Assembly (NCBI GenBank): GCA_964650405.1
Contig: CAZYTO010000014.1
Location: 1-39,939, forward strand
Direction: 5' to 3'
DNA from: CAZYTO01 sp964650405
GTDB lineage: Bacteria > Acidobacteriota > Thermoanaerobaculia > Gp7-AA8
DNA length: 39,939 nt
Program-made: the position numbers and the translations under genes
In this document: in pieces, positions 17,926 to 24,360 of the stretch
Position numbering within the stretch: position 1 is the stretch's first letter
How the letters are laid out: each line of letters opens with the position of its first letter
The notes under the pieces: model-generated
Seen by the model: only the letters and a program-made list of their open reading frames with translations
What the model was told of the DNA's origin: nothing
Database searches by the model: none

Positions 17926-17951
17926 GAGTAATCGCCACTCGGCGATTACTC
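17926..17951. promoter_or_regulatory. 26-bp perfect palindrome upstream of the PIN-like gene
   Basis: An 11-bp arm (GAGTAATCGCC) is followed by a 4-nt spacer (ACTC) and its exact complement. It ends 22 bp upstream of the PIN-like start on the minus strand and 24 bp beyond the stop of the TPR gene. It could be an operator for the toxin-type gene pair, or a hairpin at the 3' end of the upstream operon. There is no T-run on either side. Confidence 0.5.
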
Positions 17952-17974
17952 GCTTGATTTGATGTCGACGATGG

Positions 17975-18580
17975 TCAGCCGCCGACGAGCTTCCGCCGCG
18001 CCTGCATCCAGCCCCAGGCCATCGCCCTTGTGCGCAGTTCATCGGCACGGGCCGAGTCGCCGGCGGCGGCCGACAGCTCCGCGTAGAGGTACAGCGTCTC
18101 GGCCAGCAGCGGGTCGGGATCGGTGTAGTCGTCGCGGAACCGGGTTTCGAGGAGCTCGACGTTGTCGCCGAAGATCCGCAGGGCCTCGGCGCGCTCGCCG
18201 CGGCGGAGCAGGACGTAGGCGAGCTCCAGGGCCTGGAACTCCTGGATCTGCGGGTGAAGGGCAATCGTCTCTTCCAGGAGGCGCTTCGCTTCGTCGAGGT
18301 CCCGGCCGAGGTGTGCCAGTGAAAGCGCGATGCCTTCGCGCGCGGCCGGATCGTCGGAGAGCCGGTACTCGCTGATCGCCTCGTCGTAGCGCCCGAGGAG
18401 CTTGAGCGCCTCGGCGCGGTGGAGATGGTCGTCGGGACGCGCGGCGGCGAGGGCTTCCGCGTAGCGGCGTTGCTGGATGAGCTGTTGGGCGGTAGTGACC
18501 GGCTTCTGCGCGAACATCCACGCCGCCAGCCAGCCGATCAGCGCCACCGCGACGAGCACGACCACCACTTCGAGGAGCAT
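17975..18580 (-). CDS. Membrane-anchored TPR protein
   Basis: 201 residues. An N-terminal hydrophobic helix (VVVVLVAVALIGWLAAWMF) anchors a chain of helical TPR-like pairs (AQQLIQQRRYAEALAAARP, AEALKLLGRYDEAISEYRL, GEAL-type repeats to about 185). Such proteins usually scaffold other proteins; no specific partner is evident. The ATG shares one base with the stop of the zinc-ribbon gene (TGATG), so the two are coupled. It is the last gene of the minus-strand operon that begins with the propeller gene. Confidence 0.72.
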   Translation of the reverse strand: MLLEVVVVLVAVALIGWLAAWMFAQKPVTTAQQLIQQRRYAEALAAARPDDHLHRAEALKLLGRYDEAISEYRLSDDPAAREGIALSLAHLGRDLDEAKRLLEETIALHPQIQEFQALELAYVLLRRGERAEALRIFGDNVELLETRFRDDYTDPDPLLAETLYLYAELSAAAGDSARADELRTRAMAWGWMQARRKLVGG

Positions 18581-19161
18581 CAGTGGTGGGGTTGCTGCGT
18601 CGACGGTCGTTGCGCTGCCGGGGGCTGTTGCGTTGCGGACGCTGGTCGCGGCGGTCCGGGGCGTCCCGGTGCAGCCGGTAACGTGGTCGGGTCCGCCGTC
18701 GCGGCCAGTACTTCCGGCGGAGTCACCGCTCCCGGCTCGAGGACGAACGTCCGCATCGTTTGAGGGCGGCCGTCGAACTGGAACTTCAGCTCCGGCATGG
18801 GCGGAACCGATTGCGAGTCGGGCTCCCCGACGTCGGTGACCTCGGCGAGCGGGACGGCGTTGGTCGACGAGACGGCTGCCTCGTTGCGCCAGGTTGCGAA
18901 CTGGTGGAGGCCGATCAGTGCCAGCACGGCCGCGGCGATGCCGAAAGCGACGACGACACCCTGACGCTGCCGGGCGAAGTCGAGCACGTTCTCGGAGGTT
19001 GTCACCGGCTTCGGCTTGAACTCTTCCTGCAGGAGGGCCGTCGTGTCGACGAGCTTTTCGCCCGTTCGCGGATCGGCGCCGCAGAACGGACACACCTTCG
19101 CCGAGGCATCGATGTCGTGGCGGCACGCTGCGCAGGAGATGCGCGAGCTACTCATTTCCAT
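18580..19161 (-). CDS. Zinc-ribbon membrane protein with proline-rich tail
   Basis: 193 residues. An N-terminal double CxxC zinc ribbon (CAACRHDIDASAKVCPFCG, about residues 10-28) is followed by a linker, one membrane helix (VVVAFGIAAAVLALIGLHQF) and an exported or periplasmic region ending in a Pro/Gln-rich tail. The zinc-ribbon head closely resembles that of the next protein upstream (CFNCNRSIDSIAKACPFCG), so the two heads are probably paralogous. The function is unknown. It overlaps the TonB-like gene by 14 bp. Confidence 0.65.
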   Translation of the reverse strand: MEMSSSRISCAACRHDIDASAKVCPFCGADPRTGEKLVDTTALLQEEFKPKPVTTSENVLDFARQRQGVVVAFGIAAAVLALIGLHQFATWRNEAAVSSTNAVPLAEVTDVGEPDSQSVPPMPELKFQFDGRPQTMRTFVLEPGAVTPPEVLAATADPTTLPAAPGRPGPPRPASATQQPPAAQRPSTQQPHH

Positions 19162-20011
19162 GGAATGTTATGTCGACGGAGAAGCGCGACGCTACCGGCA
19201 TACCATTCTCCGTGGCCGGACGGAAGCGCCACTCCTGCACCGTCTCGATCAGCCGCGCCGTGTCGCCGGGGATGTCGCGGGCGACGTCGATGTCCTTGAC
19301 GCGGCCGTCCGCGCCGACGGTGAGGAGGAGACGCGCGGTCGCCTCGCCGTCCACGCGGATCGAGGGCACCGGCTGGTACACCGCCACGGGCTCCGTTCGC
19401 CCAACGCCGGACTCGATGGGAACGATGGGTGTGTGCGTCGTGCGGGGAGTGGCCGGCACTCCGTCGAGGCGGCCCGTGATCGAGCGCGGGTCGGCAAGCT
19501 GTGGCCCTCGACGCGCTTCGGTGGTCTGCGTGCGGCGCGCAAGCTGCGAGTAGTCGGTCTGCGGAAGCGCCGTCGCATCGTCGCGCGCGTACGGGTTGGC
19601 CATGGAGCCGTTGCCCGGCATCACCGGCGCCGAGGTGATCGGCTGCCCCGGAGTGACGCCGCGGCCGGCCGGTACGAGGTCGATCTGGGTGTGATGCGGC
19701 GGCTCCTGCGCCCGCGGCGCGTTGATGGTCGAGGTTGTGTTCATCTCGTCGTCCGGCTCCCGCAGGTGGACCAGCGCGCCGATGATGAACACGAGGATCA
19801 GCAGCCCGGCGATGCCGGCGACACCGCGCACGGGTGCGGGAATCTCGAACTTCCGAGTGGAGGGAGTCGTCGCGACGGGCTCGGCGGGAGCGCTCGGCTC
19901 GATGCGCGGCGGCGCCGGCTCACGCTGGTCCCAACCGCAGAACGGGCAGGCCTTGGCGATGCTGTCGATGGAACGATTGCAGTTGAAGCACGGTTTTCGG
20001 TCGCTCATCAC
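19148..20011 (-). CDS. Zinc-ribbon / TonB C-terminal domain fusion protein
   Basis: 287 residues: a cytoplasmic CxxC-x-CxxC zinc ribbon (residues 8-26), a Pro-rich segment, one membrane helix at about 63-82 (GVAGIAGLLILVFIIGALVHL), a long low-complexity periplasmic stretch, and a C-terminal TonB-like domain (ARLLLTVGADGRVKDIDVAR, then QEWRFRPATENGMPV). TonB-like domains couple inner-membrane energy to outer-membrane receptors or occur in envelope proteins of unknown role. No ExbB/ExbD or receptor gene is in the window. A zinc ribbon in front of a TonB domain is unusual. It overlaps the propeller gene stop by 4 bp. Confidence 0.75.
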   Translation of the reverse strand: MMSDRKPCFNCNRSIDSIAKACPFCGWDQREPAPPRIEPSAPAEPVATTPSTRKFEIPAPVRGVAGIAGLLILVFIIGALVHLREPDDEMNTTSTINAPRAQEPPHHTQIDLVPAGRGVTPGQPITSAPVMPGNGSMANPYARDDATALPQTDYSQLARRTQTTEARRGPQLADPRSITGRLDGVPATPRTTHTPIVPIESGVGRTEPVAVYQPVPSIRVDGEATARLLLTVGADGRVKDIDVARDIPGDTARLIETVQEWRFRPATENGMPVASRFSVDITFHGNE

Positions 20012-20997
20012 TCAGCGGTTTTCTGCAACCGGCGTACCTCGTCACTCCAGAAGACGACGGCTCCGTCCGCCGTGATCGCAAATGCCTGCGGCGGTACGTG
20101 TTTGGCCAGCAGCGTGCTCTGCGCTTTCTCGACACGGTAGAGCGTGCCGCTGGCGGAGTCATAGGCGATCCACCGTCCTCCGCGTGCGACGACACGATCG
20201 ACCCCCGTCGGGAAACCGGCGTTGAAATCGGCATTGCGATGCGCGGCCGGACCGAGCCCGAGCAGGCCGCGCAGAAAGCCCCGTGCAAAGGCCTGCGACG
20301 CCGGCTGCGGCCCTTCGAGGATCCAGACCCGTTTCGAGGACGGGTCGGCGATGGCCAGGTTCTTCGACGTCAGGGCCAGGTCGACCGGCACGGCGCCGAT
20401 GGCCCGGCTCGATGCCGTGAACGTATCCAGCGCCACGGTGACGATCCTGCCGCCGCGTGGATAGACGAGGAATGCGTTCCGGTCGCCGGCCTCGAGGTGA
20501 GACGCGGACGGCGGCACGGCGAGCCGCCGGTGGATGGCGAACGGTGCGAGCGTCACCTCTTCGATCTCGCCCGCCGTGCGGGCGTAGACGAGCAACCGGC
20601 CGTTCGCTGATGCCAGGAAGGCCGGGTCGGCGGCGGTCTCGATGGATGCACGGGTTCCGTCCGCTCCGATGCGCTCGAGTCTCTGGGCATCGCGATCGAG
20701 GATGTAGAGGTCGTCGCCGTCGAATGCCGCCGCGACCGGCGTCTCTCCCGTCTTCACGTGCGTGGCACGCCCGGAATCGAGGTCGACGATCACCGCGTCG
20801 TTTGCCAATGCGTCCAGTACCGCCGCACGTTTCCCGCTCGCAGCAACGGCCATGGCCGTCGCTCCGGCAACGCCGTCCGCTGACGACCAGCGCCGCGTCG
20901 TGGCGTCGTTGTCGTACAGCTCGAGCCGCCCGTCGCGCGCGACCAGGATGCCGTTTGCCGTGACGGCCAGCGCAACGACCATCAATAGACGGCTCAA
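20008..20997 (-). CDS. Secreted beta-propeller-like protein
   Basis: 329 residues with a short signal-peptide-like start (MSRLLMVVALAVTANG) and repeated four-stranded units (ILVARDGRLELYDN, AVIVDLDSGRATHV, DLYILDRDAQRLERIGADG, VWILEGPQP, TLYRVEKAQSTLL) typical of NHL/YVTN-type propellers. The TTG at 20997 is preferred because it adds the positive n-region; the ATG at 20982 is the alternative. The repeats suggest protein or ligand binding, not catalysis. It heads a run of four overlapping genes (propeller, TonB-like, zinc ribbon, TPR). Confidence 0.65.
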   Translation of the reverse strand: MSRLLMVVALAVTANGILVARDGRLELYDNDATTRRWSSADGVAGATAMAVAASGKRAAVLDALANDAVIVDLDSGRATHVKTGETPVAAAFDGDDLYILDRDAQRLERIGADGTRASIETAADPAFLASANGRLLVYARTAGEIEEVTLAPFAIHRRLAVPPSASHLEAGDRNAFLVYPRGGRIVTVALDTFTASSRAIGAVPVDLALTSKNLAIADPSSKRVWILEGPQPASQAFARGFLRGLLGLGPAAHRNADFNAGFPTGVDRVVARGGRWIAYDSASGTLYRVEKAQSTLLAKHVPPQAFAITADGAVVFWSDEVRRLQKTAE

Positions 20998-21199
20998 GGG
21001 TGCACCGGCGTTGCACCTAAAGTGGGGATGCGTTGTGACGGAAGGCTGGAGTCGTTGCGGAACGCCCGCTTCCTCTGAGATTGGGTGGGAGGCAACGGTG
21101 AAGACGCGCGGAGTCGAGCTGGACAAACACTCGGCTCTGACGACGGTGTGGGTGGGTGGACCTCGACCACAGCAAGCACCCGTGGCGAGAACCGGCGCC

Positions 21200-21222
21200 A
21201 CCCTCTCCCGGCGGGAGAGGGT
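21200..21222. repeat. REP-like palindrome, copy 1
   Basis: Perfect inverted repeat: ACCCTCTCCCG, one central G, then its complement. Copy 2 at 21460-21482 differs only at the centre. Confidence 0.75.
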
Positions 21223-21459
21223 CGGCACTGGAGCGCGCAATTCTCGCGTCCGTGAATCAGCTTCGCCGCAGTCAGCGCGGAATTGCCGGGGTGAGGGGCG
21301 TCCTTCTCGTTCGGCCGCCACGCACGTCGCTGGACCACGGCAACAGAGCCATCAAAGGGCCGTTTCCAGGAGACACCATGAAAGCCTTGACCCTTCACCC
21401 CGCCGCGGCGCTGACAGTTGGCCGATGACTCAGCGCATGGCGAAGCGCGCTCCGCGGCG

Positions 21460-21482
21460 ACCCTCTCCCGGTGGGAGAGGGT
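21460..21482. repeat. REP-like palindrome, copy 2
   Basis: Same sequence as copy 1 with one base changed (G then TGGGAGAGGGT), 260 bp away in the same orientation. Confidence 0.75.
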
Positions 21483-21610
21483 GTCCTCCCGGTGCCTTGC
21501 CGCACAGCCTCCGGGTTCCGCAGTTGCCACGAAACTTCTTCGACGCCCGTCGGCTACCGGCCCTCGGCGCTTCGCCGCTGACGTATAGCGGCTTGGGATC
21601 CGCGTCGAGG

Positions 21611-23137
21611 TCACGGTTGCGGCTCCTTCCCGTGCGCCCCGGATGTTGGTTCCGCCAGGCCCAGCGGTTCCAACAGCAACCCGTCGGCGTCACCTACCGT
21701 CGTCGCACCGAGGATGCGGTAGGTGAGGCGGAGCGGTTCGTTCGCGCGGAACGTGCCGCGGAACGCGGTCGGCTCGGCGAACTTGAACCGTACTCCGTCG
21801 ATGTTTCCCTCTTCGAAAACCGTCTCGTCCTGCGGGGCCGGAGCCGGCGAGGACACAAAGCGCGCCGTGCTGGTGAACGTCATCGCATCGAGCGTCCGGC
21901 GCCCTTCGGGCGTGATGTGTGCGAACAAAGCGATGACCGAGCGCAGCTCGGCCGCGGAGGGGTCCTGCGACTTCGGCAGAGCACCGGTCTGCGGCTCCGC
22001 CTCACTGCGCAGGATGCGCAGTGTGTCGTTGGCCGGGAACGCCTTCAGGAGCGCGTCGAGATCCGCGCGGGCCTGGCTCCATTCGCCGCGCTGCATGGCC
22101 ACGAGCGCACGGCGCACGGCGGCGCCGATCGAGTCGCCTTCGACGCCGGCGTGCTTCGACTTCTGGTACTCGCGGATGAGCGGCAGCGAGAACGGATTCG
22201 CGTCGAACGCGCCGGCGAAGGCCCGCTCCCGTTCCGCGTCGTCGCGCGCCAGCCGCACCAGCGCGGCCAGGGCGATCGGATCGTCGGTGCGCGTCGTCAG
22301 CACCGCCTGGTACTCCTGCCGTGCCTCCGCGATGTTGCCGTGCTGCTCATCGAGCTGGGCCATGCGGAGCTGCGTGCGGTCGAGCAGCGAGAGATAGGCA
22401 GCCGCCTCGCCGCGGGCCGACGAGTAGATCTCGAACTGCTCGCCCTTCGCCACGTCGCGGCGCAGCGCGTCGAAGGCCGGCGCGCGCAGGGAGGCCACGA
22501 CCTCGCGCAACAGTTGCTCCCCCTCGGCCGTGTCGCCGAGCGCCGCGGCCATGGCGTATTCGTAGACGGCGAGGTCGAGCGCACTGTCGTGCCCGCGCCG
22601 CGCGATCGCCACCGCGTTCCGTGACGCACTGACGGCCTTGTTCGACTGGCCCAGCAGCCCCATCGCCGTGGAGTAGAGGTTCCACGTCTTCGCCGAGTCA
22701 CTGGTGTAACGGATTGCCTCTTCGACGAGCCCGAATGCTTCCTGGCCGTTCCCGAGTCTGGCGGCCGCCAGGCCGGCGTAGGCCGTCGCCGTCGCGTAGC
22801 GGGCCATCTCCGCCGCGCGGCGGGCATTCAGCCGCTCGGTCGTCGCCACCTCCAGTGCCAGTTCGTATTGCTCCCGCGCCAGCGCCGGCTCGTTGCGCGA
22901 CAGCCGGGCGTCCCCCAGGTTGAGGTGCCCGGAGAGTTGCGCGTTGAAGTCGTGCGTCGTGGCGAGCTGCTTTTCCATCTGCGCGATCTCGAAGTCCGAC
23001 GCGACGCGTTGCTGCGCGGGCGAGCTGTTGACAGCGAGGAGAGCGCACAGGGCCAGCAGGAGCATTCGCGAAACGCATTGCCCCCCGCTCGCCGCTCGCC
23101 GTCCGCCGCTTGCATCCCTGGTCCCGCTCGCCGTCAT
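21611..23137 (-). CDS. Secreted TPR protein
   Basis: 508 residues from ATG 23137, whose ATGA overlaps the VWFA stop. A signal peptide (MLLLALCALLAVNSSPAQQ) begins at codon 25. If translation starts at ATG 23065 instead, the protein is 484 residues and begins with that signal peptide. I cannot decide: the 23137 start is translationally coupled, but its first 17 or so codons are heptamer-repeat DNA. The body is TPR-like helix pairs (LGDARLSRNEPALAREQYELAL, AIRYTSDSAKTWNLYSTAM, IAEARQEYQAVL) to about 400. A C-terminal beta-rich domain follows (DETVFEEGNIDGVRFKFAE). It is likely exported and cotranscribed with the VWFA gene; the function is unknown. Confidence 0.7.
   Translation of the reverse strand: MTASGTRDASGGRRAASGGQCVSRMLLLALCALLAVNSSPAQQRVASDFEIAQMEKQLATTHDFNAQLSGHLNLGDARLSRNEPALAREQYELALEVATTERLNARRAAEMARYATATAYAGLAAARLGNGQEAFGLVEEAIRYTSDSAKTWNLYSTAMGLLGQSNKAVSASRNAVAIARRGHDSALDLAVYEYAMAAALGDTAEGEQLLREVVASLRAPAFDALRRDVAKGEQFEIYSSARGEAAAYLSLLDRTQLRMAQLDEQHGNIAEARQEYQAVLTTRTDDPIALAALVRLARDDAERERAFAGAFDANPFSLPLIREYQKSKHAGVEGDSIGAAVRRALVAMQRGEWSQARADLDALLKAFPANDTLRILRSEAEPQTGALPKSQDPSAAELRSVIALFAHITPEGRRTLDAMTFTSTARFVSSPAPAPQDETVFEEGNIDGVRFKFAEPTAFRGTFRANEPLRLTYRILGATTVGDADGLLLEPLGLAEPTSGAHGKEPQP
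23085..23133. repeat. Heptamer array, GCGAGCG family, 7 units
   Basis: Seven plus-strand heptamers in register (CCGCTCG twice, CCGTCCG, CCGCTTG, CATCCCT, GGTCCCG, CTCGCCG). They end on the base next to the VWFA stop codon (23134-23136). The array lies between that stop and the signal peptide of the TPR protein. Confidence 0.75.
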
Positions 23138-24219
23138 CGCGCGAAATATCCCTTCCGGGCATTCACGATCCGCACCCCGCGCCGGGCGGGCGTGATCGTG
23201 ATCGACCGCCAGCCGGGGCCGTTGCCTTGCGACTGGTAGACGACGAGGTAGCGGCTGTTGGTGTCGAGCAGCAGCGCGCGGAGCGTTTCCTCGAGCGTCG
23301 CCGCGCGGGCGCGAACGACGTCGCCGCCGGTGTTCTTCGCCGCGCGTTCGAGGAACTCGCTGCGTCCGCCGAGGACGATGGCATCGAGCACGGTCTTCGT
23401 CGCGCTGATCTTCTTCAGGGCCTCCTCCTCGGAGATGGCGCTGTTCCGGTCGCCGCCGTCCGTGACGACGATCGCGTACGTCCGCTCTCCGGAAGCGATC
23501 GAGCTCACCGCGTCGCGGAGGGACGTGCCGCCGGATGGCTCGACGTCGCCGAGGAGCTCCGAGGCCTTTCGGCCTTGGGCGATCGGCTGCGGCTTGCCGG
23601 CGTTGTGATTGAAGAGGAGTACCTCCAGGCGGTCGCCGGGGCGGAGGTACGGCCACACGCCGTCGACGGCGTGCAGCGCCGCGGCGAGCTTTCCGTCGCC
23701 CATGCTCAGCGAGCGGTCGATCACGAAGACGAAGCGGGCCGCGCCGCGCTGCGGCAGCACCTCGCGGATCGTCTGTTCGACGCCGTTCTCGCGCAGCGTC
23801 AGATCGTGTGCGGAGAGCGGCTGCGGCGCCTGCGTGCGCAGCGGCACCTCAACCAGGTCGACGTTCACGCTCTCGTTGACTCCGGCACCGGCTGTCAACA
23901 CCTTCGCGGAGCTCACCGTCCGATATCCGTTGGAAAAGACCTCTGCCTCGATCTCGTGCGGCGCGAGCGACGTCCCGAAATCGTGCATCACGCGATACGG
24001 AAGCTTGCGTGCCACGCCGGCGAGTGTTCCGTCGATGAAGAAGTCGACGCGGTCGACGCCCGTCACCGTCGTCGTGACCTCCAGGGGCCAGATGCCGATG
24101 GCCTGGCTGCCGTTCTGCGGGGAGAGGAAATGGGTCTCGGGTATCGGGTCTCGGGTATCGGCGGCTGACGCGAGACCTGCGCCGACAGCAATGAGCAGGA
24201 CAGCAAATCGCTCGAACAC
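23134..24219 (-). CDS. Secreted VWFA-domain protein (acidobacterial type)
   Basis: 361 residues from GTG 24219, which gives a clean signal peptide (MFERFAVLLIAVGAGLASA). A beta domain (about 35-150) contains the VPLRTQAPQPLSAHDLTLRE strand typical of secreted VWFA-related proteins abundant in Acidobacteria. The VWA domain follows with a full MIDAS: DRSLS (Asp near residue 167), the Thr of GGTSLRD, and the Asp of VTDGGD. It should bind a divalent metal and a protein ligand outside the cytoplasm. The first mature residues (DTRDPIPET) are encoded by a GGGTATC-type heptamer array. It is divergent from the kinase gene and coupled to the TPR gene. Confidence 0.82.
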   Translation of the reverse strand: MFERFAVLLIAVGAGLASAADTRDPIPETHFLSPQNGSQAIGIWPLEVTTTVTGVDRVDFFIDGTLAGVARKLPYRVMHDFGTSLAPHEIEAEVFSNGYRTVSSAKVLTAGAGVNESVNVDLVEVPLRTQAPQPLSAHDLTLRENGVEQTIREVLPQRGAARFVFVIDRSLSMGDGKLAAALHAVDGVWPYLRPGDRLEVLLFNHNAGKPQPIAQGRKASELLGDVEPSGGTSLRDAVSSIASGERTYAIVVTDGGDRNSAISEEEALKKISATKTVLDAIVLGGRSEFLERAAKNTGGDVVRARAATLEETLRALLLDTNSRYLVVYQSQGNGPGWRSITITPARRGVRIVNARKGYFAR

Positions 24220-24256
24220 TGTTCCGCCGAGACCCGATACCCGATACCCGATACCC
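24131..24256. repeat. Inverted heptamer arrays flanking the VWFA signal-peptide region
   Basis: The left arm (24131-24158) has four units alternating GGGTCTC and GGGTATC. The right arm (24229-24256) has GAGACCC and three GATACCC. Both arms share an adjoining GGCGG. The 70 bp between the arms hold the signal-peptide codons and start of the VWFA gene; the right arm is upstream of it, towards the kinase promoter. Confidence 0.8.
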
Positions 24257-24348
24257 AATCGCGCGAGAGCCACGTGCCCGTCCAACGGCGCGATCTCGAT
24301 GAGTAATTTCGGAGGAGCGGCTTGACCTCCTTTCCGTATCGCTTGTCC

Positions 24349-24354
24349 TACAAT
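24349..24354 (+). promoter_or_regulatory. Candidate -10 box (TACAAT) for the kinase gene
   Basis: TACAAT ends 6 nt before ATG 24361, suggesting a leaderless mRNA. A TTGACC at 24322 looks like a -35 but is 21 bp away, too far for a normal sigma-70 promoter. GGAGGAG at 24311-24317 is a good Shine-Dalgarno for an alternative TTG start at 24322 in the same frame. Confidence 0.4.
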
Positions 24355-24360
24355 GACGCC

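Larger units (their letters stand above)
20998..21610. other. 613-bp intergenic region with two REP-like palindromes
   Basis: No coding frame with family resemblance is seen on either strand. The region holds two copies of an ACCCTCTCCCG-type palindrome (21200-21222 and 21460-21482). It separates the TPR gene 21611-23137 from the propeller gene, so the two are probably separate transcripts. Confidence 0.6.

Noticed and set aside
24322..24354. TTGACC and TACAAT as a normal -35/-10 pair for the kinase
   Set aside because: The spacer is 21 bp, too long for a sigma-70 promoter; only the -10-like box is kept.
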